Source of the DNA: Scatosoma sp964504025 | GTDB lineage: Bacteria; Bacillota; Clostridia; Christensenellales; Borkfalkiaceae | DNA length: 49,910 nt | Direction of reading: 5' to 3' | Assembly: GCA_964504025.1 (NCBI GenBank) | Contig: CAZDCO010000005.1 | Span: forward strand, 1 to 49,910 | Shown: positions 32,396 through 38,989 of the stretch, in pieces | Position numbering within the stretch: the stretch's first letter is position 1 | How the letters are laid out: each line of letters starts with the position of its first letter | Position numbers and translations under genes: made by a program | The notes under the pieces: generated by a model | What the model saw: only the letters and a program-made list of their open reading frames with translations | Database searches by the model: none | Told to the model about the DNA's origin: nothing

Positions 32396-33808
32396 ATGGA
32401 ATTGATTTCTTTATTGAGTGCTACCAATCCTGAAATTTGGATCTACGGCACTACGTACAACATTTATTTGGACTTTATCGGGAATTTGATCAAGAATTTG
32501 ATTCTCGGCGTCGGTTCGGTCGGCGTGGGTATCATTTTGTTTTCCGTTATTTTGAGGGTAATCGTGTTGCCGTTCGACGTGTATCAACGGATCGCGATGC
32601 GCAAGCAAAACAACAAAATGAAAGAAAATCAGGCGAAGATGGAAAAACTGCAAAAGCAGTACGCCAACAACAAGGACTTGTATAACCAAAAGGTTATGGA
32701 AATGTATAAAGAAAGCGGCGTTTCCCCCTGCTCGTCCTGTTTGCCTATGATCCTGTCCATGGTCATCTTCTTCGTGGCGATCGGCGCGTTCAACGCCTTT
32801 TCGCAATATGCAAACGTGAAAAATTATAACGATATGGTACAAGCGTACAACGGCGCGTTGGTTGAAAGATGCGCTACGATCAGCCCCGACGCGGACGACG
32901 CACTCGTCTATACGGTGGAAGGGGATATGATCCGTATCGTAGACGAAAACAAAGTGATCTATTACGAAGTTTCTAAATCGGGCGATTTAGCCGACTTCAA
33001 TCCCGAAAATATCAAAGAAACGGACTATACGAATATTTCTATCGCGCAAAAGTATTATTATATCGATTGCACGAAAGCGTTAGCCGATACTGATATTCAC
33101 GCTTTGGTAGAAGCGGATACTTCGGAAAAGACGGAGAGCGAGAAGATTCAAAACGCGGTGATCGCGTTGGCTCAAAACGCCGTAGTGGATACCTATCACG
33201 ATACGGTATATGTGAACTCGTCCTTCCTTTGGATCAAGAACGTATGGGAAACGGACGCGGCGTACAAGACGCCGATCGTGGACTATACCTCCTTCGAACA
33301 AAACGCGAAACAACAAAAATTCGACGTGGGCGGTACGAAAGTAGAATACGCGAATATCGGTAAGTATGTTGGCGGCGACGGCAACCCGTACTCGGCGGAA
33401 GCGTATAACCACATAACGGGCGCGTTGACGGCGCAAAAGAGCGAGGCGAACGGATACTTTATCTTGATCGCGTTGTCGATCGGTACGATTTTGTTGCAAC
33501 AGATCGTTTCTATGCGTTCGCAAAAGGAACAACAGAAGTATTCGTCGGTGGACGGGCAAGCCGGTACGCAGCAAAAGACGATGCTCGTCGTCATGACGAT
33601 TATGTTCGCGATATTCTCGTTCATGTATAGCTCCGCGTTCTCTATCTATATGATTATGAGTAATGTATTGTCCTTGCTGTCTACCCTGTTGATAAACAAG
33701 ATTGTGGACGTCGTCGAGGGAAAGAAAGAACAGCAGGCGTTTTTGAAGAAATACGATCAAAAACGAGTAAAGACGGACGACGCTAAGTCGGGCAAGAAAG
33801 GGAAATAA
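32396..33808 (+). CDS. yidC: Membrane protein insertase YidC/SpoIIIJ with a very large extracellular loop
   Basis: A 470-aa YidC/Oxa1 insertase. Membrane segments are near 24-58 (with Arg54 as the conserved hydrophilic-groove arginine), 115-136, 353-372 and a long pair at 394-438; a cytoplasmic coiled-coil hairpin lies between the first two (66-108). Firmicutes homologues are about 250-280 aa. Here about 210 residues (138-352) separate TM2 and TM3, including the usual FLWIKNVW motif at 278-285. No lipobox is visible. ATG 32396 is chosen; an in-frame TTG at 32387 is the alternative. Confidence 0.92.
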   Translation: MELISLLSATNPEIWIYGTTYNIYLDFIGNLIKNLILGVGSVGVGIILFSVILRVIVLPFDVYQRIAMRKQNNKMKENQAKMEKLQKQYANNKDLYNQKVMEMYKESGVSPCSSCLPMILSMVIFFVAIGAFNAFSQYANVKNYNDMVQAYNGALVERCATISPDADDALVYTVEGDMIRIVDENKVIYYEVSKSGDLADFNPENIKETDYTNISIAQKYYYIDCTKALADTDIHALVEADTSEKTESEKIQNAVIALAQNAVVDTYHDTVYVNSSFLWIKNVWETDAAYKTPIVDYTSFEQNAKQQKFDVGGTKVEYANIGKYVGGDGNPYSAEAYNHITGALTAQKSEANGYFILIALSIGTILLQQIVSMRSQKEQQKYSSVDGQAGTQQKTMLVVMTIMFAIFSFMYSSAFSIYMIMSNVLSLLSTLLINKIVDVVEGKKEQQAFLKKYDQKRVKTDDAKSGKKGK

Positions 33809-33859
33809 GGAAAATAGCGTTTCGGCGGAAGAGCGGTCGAAACGGGGAGAGTATAAATT

Positions 33860-34786
33860 ATGGAATACGTAGAATTTACAGGTAAAACGGTAGAAGAGGC
33901 GATCGAGAGCGGCTTGAAGAGTTTGGGTTTGACGAGAGAGCAAGCGGATATTCGCGTTCTGGAAGAGGGCAAGAAAAAGTTGTTCGGTTCGGTGAAAGCG
34001 CGCGTGGAAATCGCGGCTTTGGAAAGCGAAAAGGCTACCGTAGCGGAAGAAAATATGAGCGGCATGACGGACGGCGAAAGAACGGTCGTGTTCTTGGAAG
34101 GACTGTTTAAGATGCTCAACATTACCGCTTGCACGGAGTTGGTTTCCGAAGGCGAAAAGGTGGAAATCAACGTAACGGCGGCGAACTCTACCGCCGTCAT
34201 CGGAAAGCGCGGTGCGATGTTGGACGCTATTCAAACGCTTGCTGGCGCAGTGGCGAATACGGGCAGGGACGAATATAAGCGCGTCGTGGTCGATTGCGAG
34301 AACTATCGCGAGAACCGTGAGGCTACGTTGAACAAGTTGGCGTTGAACTTGGCGGAAAAGGCGAAGCGTTTGGGTAGAAAGGTGAAATTAGAGCCGATGA
34401 ACCCGTACGAAAGAAGAATTATTCACTCGGCGTTGTCCGAAGTGGAGGGTGTGAAAACGGAGAGCGAGGGCAAAGAGCCGAACCGCTATATCGTGGTCGT
34501 ACCCGATAACTTGGAAGACGAAACGTTGCCTGCAATCGAGGCGAGAAGGGAACGTCGCGGCGGCGACAGACACGATCGCAGAGGCGGTCGCGGCGGTAGA
34601 GGCGGCAACCGCGGCAAGGGCGGTTACGGCAACCGTAACGGTAGCGGAAATTATAAGAAGTTTAACCGTGAACGCAGCGGCGGCTCGTCTAATTCGGGCG
34701 GTACGACGTTGAAAAAGTCCAACGATTTCTTTGGAATTTTTCTTGGAAACAGCGGCAATACCGGGGATACGGAAAACGATAAATAA
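33860..34786 (+). CDS. jag: Jag/KhpB RNA-binding protein with RGG-rich tail
   Basis: A 308-aa protein. The Jag-N domain is at about 1-52 (MEYVEFTGKTVEEAI), the KH domain at 76-145 with the GXXG-type loop IGKRG (114-118), and the R3H domain at 150-215 with NPYERRIIHSAL. The usual family length is about 200-230 aa. The extra C-terminal 80 residues are rich in Gly, Arg and Asn (RRGGRGGRGGNRGKGG), a low-complexity RNA-binding type rarely seen on bacterial Jag. GGGGAGAG is upstream. It is the last gene of the rpmH operon and is followed by a strong terminator. Confidence 0.93.
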   Translation: MEYVEFTGKTVEEAIESGLKSLGLTREQADIRVLEEGKKKLFGSVKARVEIAALESEKATVAEENMSGMTDGERTVVFLEGLFKMLNITACTELVSEGEKVEINVTAANSTAVIGKRGAMLDAIQTLAGAVANTGRDEYKRVVVDCENYRENREATLNKLALNLAEKAKRLGRKVKLEPMNPYERRIIHSALSEVEGVKTESEGKEPNRYIVVVPDNLEDETLPAIEARRERRGGDRHDRRGGRGGRGGNRGKGGYGNRNGSGNYKKFNRERSGGSSNSGGTTLKKSNDFFGIFLGNSGNTGDTENDK

Positions 34787-34795
34787 AGAAAGGGA

Positions 34796-34827
34796 AAGCC
34801 TGTTCGTGCGAGCGAGCAGGCTTTTTT
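34796..34827 (+). terminator. intrinsic terminator of the rpmH-jag operon
   Basis: AAGCCTG (34796-34802) pairs with CAGGCTT (34817-34823), extended by CG/CG, followed by a run of T. Confidence 0.85.
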
Positions 34828-34933
34828 GTGGGCTTTGTTAGGGTGTTGGGGAGTGGTTTAGGTGCGCGTGGAGTGTGTGATTGTTGCTTGGAGAGGCAAG
34901 GGTATCGTCATTGCAAGCGGCGTTTTTTACCTT

Positions 34934-35015
34934 GTCATTGCGAGTGTTGCGCGGCAATCTCGATTTTCGGTATAGTTGCAAGAGATTGCTTCGTCGTGAT
35001 ACTCCTCGCAATGAC
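34934..35015 (+). repeat. family A repeat, complete copy
   Basis: GTCATTGCGAGTGTTGCGCG, GCAATCTCG, then GAGATTGCTTCGTCGTG and CTCCTCGCAATGAC, in plus orientation. A decayed left end (GTCATTGCAAGCGG) lies just before, at 34907. Confidence 0.85.
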
Positions 35016-35034
35016 AAGTTGGGGCTTTCGAGGG

Positions 35035-35050
35035 GGCAGGTATGCGTTGA
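35035..35050 (+). repeat. motif GGCAGGTATGCGTTGA, plus orientation
   Basis: A complete 16-mer 20 bp after a family A repeat. Confidence 0.6.
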
Positions 35051-35092
35051 ACAGGTGGAAGAAGGGCAGTTGCGTGAACAACACGCGAGGAC

Positions 35093-35121
35093 TTGACAAC
35101 TAAAAATAATAAGCGTATACT
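35093..35121 (+). promoter_or_regulatory. promoter of the small HTH gene
   Basis: TTGACA (35093-35098), 17 bp, TATACT (35116-35121). Confidence 0.85.
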
Positions 35122-35139
35122 ATAAAAAAGAGGTGGCGT

Positions 35140-35364
35140 ATGTATATTAACGAAGCGATTAAGCAGGCGATGAGAAAAAAAGGAGTTACGCTGAACGCTA
35201 TGGCGACGGCGATCGGAAAAAAACGTCCGAACGACGTCAGCGCGCGGTTGGTGTCTAAAAATATGTCCTTTTCCACGGCGGTCGAGATGCTTTCCGTGCT
35301 CGGTTACGAGGTCGTGGTGCGCGATAAAAGCGGAGAAGACGAAGTGGTGATTACGCAAAATTGA
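35140..35364 (+). CDS. Small helix-turn-helix protein (XRE-like), 74 aa
   Basis: A 74-aa basic protein whose residues about 12-45 (RKKGVTLNAMATAIGKKRPN, then DVSARLVSKNMSFSTAVEML) look like a compact Cro/CI-type helix-turn-helix, followed by LGYEVVVRDKSG. Such small proteins are usually DNA-binding regulators, often from mobile elements, but no other mobile gene is near. GAGGTG lies upstream of the ATG, and a consensus promoter stands in front. A parS-like palindrome and a 14-bp-arm palindrome follow its stop codon immediately. The target is unknown. Confidence 0.75.
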   Translation: MYINEAIKQAMRKKGVTLNAMATAIGKKRPNDVSARLVSKNMSFSTAVEMLSVLGYEVVVRDKSGEDEVVITQN

Positions 35365-35368
35365 ATTT

Positions 35369-35384
35369 CGTTTCACGTGAAATA
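35369..35384. promoter_or_regulatory. parS-like site
   Basis: CGTTTCACGTGAAATA matches the Firmicutes parS consensus TGTTTCACGTGAAACA at 14 of 16 positions, with a perfect TTTCACGTGAAA palindrome at 35371-35382. It lies 6.5 kb from the DnaA-box cluster, where ParB loading sites are expected. Confidence 0.7.
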
Positions 35385-35411
35385 TGCGACTGCAAGATTG
35401 CAGTCGCATAT
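35382..35411. repeat. near-perfect palindrome after the small HTH gene
   Basis: ATATGCGACTGCAA and TTGCAGTCGCATAT flank a GA dinucleotide: 14-bp arms. No T-run follows, so it is a poor terminator; it may be a protein site or a stabilising 3' hairpin. Confidence 0.6.
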
Positions 35412-35436
35412 ACGATTATATAGAGTGCGCGCAACT

Positions 35437-35681
35437 CGTCATTGCGAGCGGCGGAACGCCGCGTGGCAATCTCACGTTCGGTAGAGTTGCANNNNNNNNN
35501 NNNNNNNNNNNNNNNNNNNNNNNNNNNNNNNNNNNNNNNNNNNNNNNNNNNNNNNNNNNNNNNNNNNNNNNNNNNNNNNNNNNNNNNNNNNCGTCATTGC
35601 GAGCGGCGGAACGCCGCGTGGCAATCTCACGTTCGGTAGAGTTGCAAGAGATTGCTTCGTCGTTGTATTCCTCGCAATGAC
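35437..35681 (+). repeat. family A repeat interrupted by a gap
   Basis: CGTCATTGCGAGCGGCGG to GTAGAGTTGCA occurs before the gap (35437-35491) and again after it (35592-35646), then GAGATTGCTTCGTCG and CTCGCAATGAC. Plus orientation. Confidence 0.85.
35492..35591. other. assembly gap, 100 N
   Basis: Exactly 55 identical bases flank it on both sides (35437-35491 and 35592-35646). Confidence 0.95.
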
Positions 35682-35693
35682 AAGTTTGGGGGC

Positions 35694-35725
35694 GTCATTG
35701 CGAGCCGTAGGCGTGGCAATCTCAG
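35694..35725 (+). repeat. family A half copy
   Basis: GTCATTGCGAGCCGTAGGCG followed by TGGCAATCTC. Confidence 0.65.
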
Positions 35726-35771
35726 TTTCGGTATCGAAATACGTACGCACTCCCGTCGAAATAGTCGTCCG

Positions 35772-36290
35772 TCAGGAGAGCTTGGGAGAAATTCGTTTCA
35801 AGACGAAATAGAAGGGCGTGCCCAAGCCGTAGATCCAAAGACTTTCGGTGAGAAGAATGGAGATTGCGCTTGCAAGGTAGGCGGCGAACGCCGTTTCATA
35901 ACCCGTCGCGCCGTCGCATAAAAATACGATAACGAGCGGTATGACGAGTGCGTTACTCAGCACGGGGAAGAGTCCGCCCAGCGCGATTTTCAAACCGTCC
36001 TTTTTCAAAAACTTCCCGACGAGGTACGTTCCGCAGGCGGCGAGCAGGGTGGTAAGCGAGCCGAAGAGGACGTCGTAGAGTGCGAACGGGGAAGTGAGGT
36101 TAGAAAGGGCGCACCCGACGAAGAGTGCGGGGATCGCCTCGGGGAAAAAGAGCGGTAAAATGCAAAGCGCCTCTGCCGGACGGATTTGGAAAGAGCCGAA
36201 GGCAAAGGGCATACAAGCGTAGGTGAGCGCGACGTACAGCGCGGCGATTACGCCTGCGCGACAAAGTCGTTTCGTTGCAACGTTTTTCAT
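35772..36290 (-). CDS. queT: QueT-type queuosine-precursor transporter
   Basis: A 172-aa integral membrane protein with about five to six hydrophobic segments. The signature LTYACMPFAFGSFQIRPAEAL and FFPEAIPALFVGCALSN is that of the QueT/DUF988 substrate-binding component of ECF-type transporters for preQ1. A preQ1-I-type riboswitch lies in its leader and supports the assignment. Translation is probably controlled because the ribosome site GAGG is the last part of the riboswitch tail. The energising ECF module is not in the window. The promoter overlaps the 3' end of yyaC. Confidence 0.9.
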   Translation of the reverse strand: MKNVATKRLCRAGVIAALYVALTYACMPFAFGSFQIRPAEALCILPLFFPEAIPALFVGCALSNLTSPFALYDVLFGSLTTLLAACGTYLVGKFLKKDGLKIALGGLFPVLSNALVIPLVIVFLCDGATGYETAFAAYLASAISILLTESLWIYGLGTPFYFVLKRISPKLS

Positions 36291-36300
36291 AGATTGTGTA

Positions 36301-36340
36301 CCTCGGTTTTTTTAAGAGAAGTGTTTTCCGAAAACCTTCT
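36301..36340 (-). promoter_or_regulatory. preQ1-I-type riboswitch upstream of queT
   Basis: Read on the minus strand: P1 stem AGAAG (36340-36336) with CTTCT (36321-36317); loop GTTTTCGGAAAACA; then CTTAAAAAAACCGAGG, in which CCGA can form a pseudoknot with TCGG of the loop. This is the H-type pseudoknot layout of preQ1-I with its A-rich tail. The GAGG next to the pseudoknot is the queT ribosome site, so ligand binding would hide it. Confidence 0.75.
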
Positions 36341-36448
36341 ACTACCTTTTTTTATTTTTGCCGCCCGTGCGCTTTCGTCCCTGCGCCCGTCGAGTGTGGA
36401 CGAACGTCAAGGAAAGAAACCAACGGTCGCGTGGCAAATTTCCTATAT

Positions 36449-36477
36449 ATTATAACACGCTACGAGGCGGAAGTCAA
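36449..36477 (-). promoter_or_regulatory. promoter of queT
   Basis: Minus strand: TTGACT (36477-36472), 17 bp, TATAAT (36454-36449). The -35 box lies within the last codons of yyaC. Confidence 0.8.
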
Positions 36478-37131
36478 CGTTTTCGCGCCTTCGTCGGGTG
36501 ATTTTTTCCGTTGCCAAAGGAGTGCGGCAAGGGCTTCGGAGATTTGTTCCGCCATAGCGTAGACGAGTTGCAGCCGCGTGGAGTTGAGCAGGGCGAAGTT
36601 GGACAAAGAGCGTTCGGCGACGATGCCCATTACGGAAATATCCCCGATCGAACCGAGTTTTTTGTTCGCGCCCGCGCCGGGAAAGAGGGGAGAATCGGTG
36701 ATACGCGTCAGACCTATATCCCCCTCCGCGCCGACGGCGGCGTCCACGGCGATGATTTGTTCGGCAGGGTGCGTTTCCTTCAAAAAGGCTTGGAAATATT
36801 TAATTTCCTTGGCGGTAACGGGCAGGGCGAGCGTACCGTAGATATAGGCGTGCACTCCCTGCGTTTTATACTTTAACATAGAACCGACGATCGGACCTAA
36901 ACTGTCGCCGATTGCCAAATCGCTGCCGATACACACGACGACGGGCGGTTTGGTGAAATTGCCGTCGAAGTGCTTTTGAAAGGCTTTTCTCCTTGCGGCG
37001 GCGGGGCGGTTGCGTTCGTTGCGTTCGCGCGGCGACAACAGTTGCGCGAGCTCGTCTTGCAACAGTTTGTCGATCGCCATACTCATGGCGTTTTGGGCAA
37101 GCTTGTTTTGTACGTGAAAGGCGTATTCCAT
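36460..37131 (-). CDS. yyaC: YyaC-type spore protease-like protein (DUF1256)
   Basis: A 223-aa protein. The conserved DUF1256 core VVVCIGSDLAIGDSLGPIVG and AVDAAVG, then LTRITDSPLFPGAGANKKLG, are visible in residues about 65-180. YyaC is a sporulation protein related to the GPR-type spore proteases; its exact substrate is not known to me. A basic N-terminal region (LSPRERNERNRPAAARRK) precedes the core and is longer than usual. CGGAGT lies upstream of the ATG. It is divergent from cvpA, and its last codons overlap the queT promoter. Confidence 0.88.
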   Translation of the reverse strand: MEYAFHVQNKLAQNAMSMAIDKLLQDELAQLLSPRERNERNRPAAARRKAFQKHFDGNFTKPPVVVCIGSDLAIGDSLGPIVGSMLKYKTQGVHAYIYGTLALPVTAKEIKYFQAFLKETHPAEQIIAVDAAVGAEGDIGLTRITDSPLFPGAGANKKLGSIGDISVMGIVAERSLSNFALLNSTRLQLVYAMAEQISEALAALLWQRKKSPDEGAKTLTSAS

Positions 37132-37222
37132 ACGATACTCCGAAAAAAATACTCTTGGATAAGTTGTTGACGAAAGGGCGGAAAAATAAACAGGGAGTGA
37201 GGAAAAAATATTTTATATTCGC

Positions 37223-37251
37223 TTGAAAAAGGGAATAAGATATGGTATACT
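37223..37251 (+). promoter_or_regulatory. promoter of cvpA
   Basis: TTGAAA (37223-37228), 17 bp, TATACT (37246-37251). Confidence 0.75.
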
Positions 37252-37293
37252 ATACCCACGATAAGAATTTTTTGATATAGGAGTGTGGAAAAA

Positions 37294-38010
37294 ATGTCGG
37301 TGTTCGGCTTGCAAAATTTGTGTGCGGCGTGGCAACATTACGTTGCGGACGGCGTCGTGGTGTTGGCGTTGCTGATCTTCGGGATCGTTGCGGCGAAAAA
37401 GGGGTTCGTGCGTTGTTTCTTCTCTTTCATCGCGACGATTGCCGCTCTCGTCGTGGCGTTCGTCTTTATGAACAAGTTGATCGAATGGACGGACGGTTTA
37501 TTCGGCTTGCAGGCGTGGTTGAACGAAACGCTGAGCAACGCGTTGAGTGCGATCGCAGGGTTCGGTATCGATATTTCCGACCCGGGTATCGAGGTGGCGT
37601 TAAAGGGAAAATTGCCGAGCTTTTTGATATCTTTGATCATGGAAAGCGTAGGCGGTAGTGCGCCCGGTACGACGGTGGCTAAGGTTGCAGGGGAAGCACT
37701 CGGCGGTGTGGCAACGGGGTTTGTGGCTTGGTTGGCGTTGTTCTTGGTAACGAAACTGGTATGTAAGCTCTTGGAAAAGATTTTAGGGTCTTTGGCGGAG
37801 AAATTGCCGATCGTCGGCGCGGTGAATACGCTGCTCGGTTTGGTCGTCGGTTTGTTGCAGGGGTTGATCGTCGTGAGTGCCGTCGTTGCGGTGCTGTCCT
37901 TTATCCCCGCCGATGGCATGACTGCTTTTTTCAACGAATGTACCCTCGTGTCGTGGCTGTATAACAACAACCCGATTACCTACCTGTTGAGTTTGATTAT
38001 CAAATGGTAA
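37294..38010 (+). CDS. CvpA-family membrane protein
   Basis: A 238-aa protein with four predicted membrane segments: about 16-33, 41-60, 142-165 and 180-210 (LGLVVGLLQGLIVVSAVVAVL). The N-terminal VLALLIFGIVAAKKGFVRCF resembles the CvpA/YshB signature, and the long loop between TM2 and TM3 is amphipathic. CvpA proteins are linked to envelope homeostasis, but the function in Firmicutes is unsettled. ATG 37294 is chosen because AGGAG is too close to the upstream GTG at 37285. It ends 30 bp before the second DnaA-box cluster. Confidence 0.85.
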   Translation: MSVFGLQNLCAAWQHYVADGVVVLALLIFGIVAAKKGFVRCFFSFIATIAALVVAFVFMNKLIEWTDGLFGLQAWLNETLSNALSAIAGFGIDISDPGIEVALKGKLPSFLISLIMESVGGSAPGTTVAKVAGEALGGVATGFVAWLALFLVTKLVCKLLEKILGSLAEKLPIVGAVNTLLGLVVGLLQGLIVVSAVVAVLSFIPADGMTAFFNECTLVSWLYNNNPITYLLSLIIKW

Positions 38011-38039
38011 AAACGCGCCCTTGGCGGCGTTGTGGAAAA

Positions 38040-38571
38040 TGTGGATAACTTTATAAACAAATAGACGATACGGTGCGTGGAATTTCCTGTCGAGGAAGTG
38101 CGCACCGTATAATTTTTTGTCGAAAAATATAATTATACCCCGTCCGTTTTTCCACCATTTTGGCGGTTATCCACCGAAAATGTGGAGAAAACGGGGTTGT
38201 CCACCTGCCCTTTGCGGAAATTGTGGATAACTTTTTGAAAAAGAGTTGTAAAAAACCGTAATAGGGAGTAAAAAAAGCGTTATAGGGGCGAAAAAGCGGT
38301 AAAAAAGCGGAGTTTTAGAGAAAAAGCGTGTGGATAACTTTTGTGGAAACGGCGGTGTAAAAGTTTTTACGGGGCGTGGAAATGTGGAGAACTCCGAAAA
38401 AAGCGGAATTTTTACGACAAAATGTGGAAAACTTTGGAAAGGAAAGCACAAAAACGGGCAATTTTTCCACAAACGTTTGTTCTTTTCCACAGAGGGTAAA
38501 AAGTTTTCCACATTGCATACCGTATGCGTGGCGTCGTATAAACGCATAACGGGGGTGGTGGGTGTGGATAA
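38040..38571. other. second DnaA-box cluster (possible origin part, DARS- or datA-like site)
   Basis: Perfect TGTGGATAA boxes are at 38040, 38222, 38329 and 38563. TTATCCACC is at 38167 and TTGTCCACC at 38197. Many TTTTCCACA-type boxes also occur (for example TGTGGAAAA at 38031, 38422, TTTTCCACA at 38464, 38485, 38505). The 540-bp region has no convincing gene and is denser in boxes than the 28.8-kb oriC. dnaA is not adjacent. Confidence 0.8.
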
Positions 38572-38610
38572 CGTTTCTTTTTTTGCGTTGTTGCAAGGAC
38601 GGCTGGAAGT

Positions 38611-38692
38611 GTCATTGCGAGCGTAGCGCGGCAATCTCGGTTTCGGAAGAGTTGCAGGAGATTGCTTCGTCGTGGTACTCCTCGCAAAGATA
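38611..38692 (+). repeat. family A repeat
   Basis: GTCATTGCGAGCGTAGCGCG, GCAATCTCGG, GAGATTGCTTCGTCGTGG and a mutated right end CTCCTCGCAAAGATAAG. Plus orientation. Confidence 0.8.
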
Positions 38693-38720
38693 AGACGTAG
38701 CGTGTCGCTTCGTTTTAGGT

Positions 38721-38819
38721 AAGCGTTGATTTACGGCGCAATTCGTCGTCGCGTTTCGGTTACGCACTTCTCGTGCGCGCCCTCAACGCTCCTTGCCCTG
38801 CTTGTATCTCAACGCTTTT
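38721..38819 (-). repeat. family B repeat with paired ends
   Basis: AAGCGTTGATTTAC (38721-38734) pairs with GTATCTCAACGCTT (38804-38817) except for two central positions. The core reads CGTCGTCGCGTTTCGG and CTCAACGCTCCTTGCC, the reverse complement of the left-side copies. Confidence 0.75.
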
Positions 38820-38842
38820 CGTCGTAGGGTGCGCGCCGCTCC

Positions 38843-38980
38843 GTCATTGCGAGCGTAGCGCAGCAATCTCGGTTTCGGAACAGTTACAGGAGATTGCTTC
38901 GTCGCCTTGCTCCTCGCAATGACGGGTAGAGAGGGCAATGACAGGTAGAGGTGGTAATGACGGGTAGAGGGGCAACGACA
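38843..38980 (+). repeat. family A repeat followed by short tandem AATGACGGGTAGAG units
   Basis: GTCATTGCGAGCGTAGCGCA to CTCCTCGCAATGAC (38843-38923) is a complete family A copy. Its right end is then reiterated as GCAATGACAGGTAGAGG, TAATGACGGGTAGAGG and GCAACGAC up to about 38980, a micro-tandem of roughly 18 bp. Confidence 0.75.
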
Positions 38981-38989
38981 AAAGGGCTA

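Noticed and set aside
33080..34234. 384-codon open frame antisense to yidC and jag
   Set aside because: Overlaps two certain genes in reverse, and the product has a typical shadow composition.
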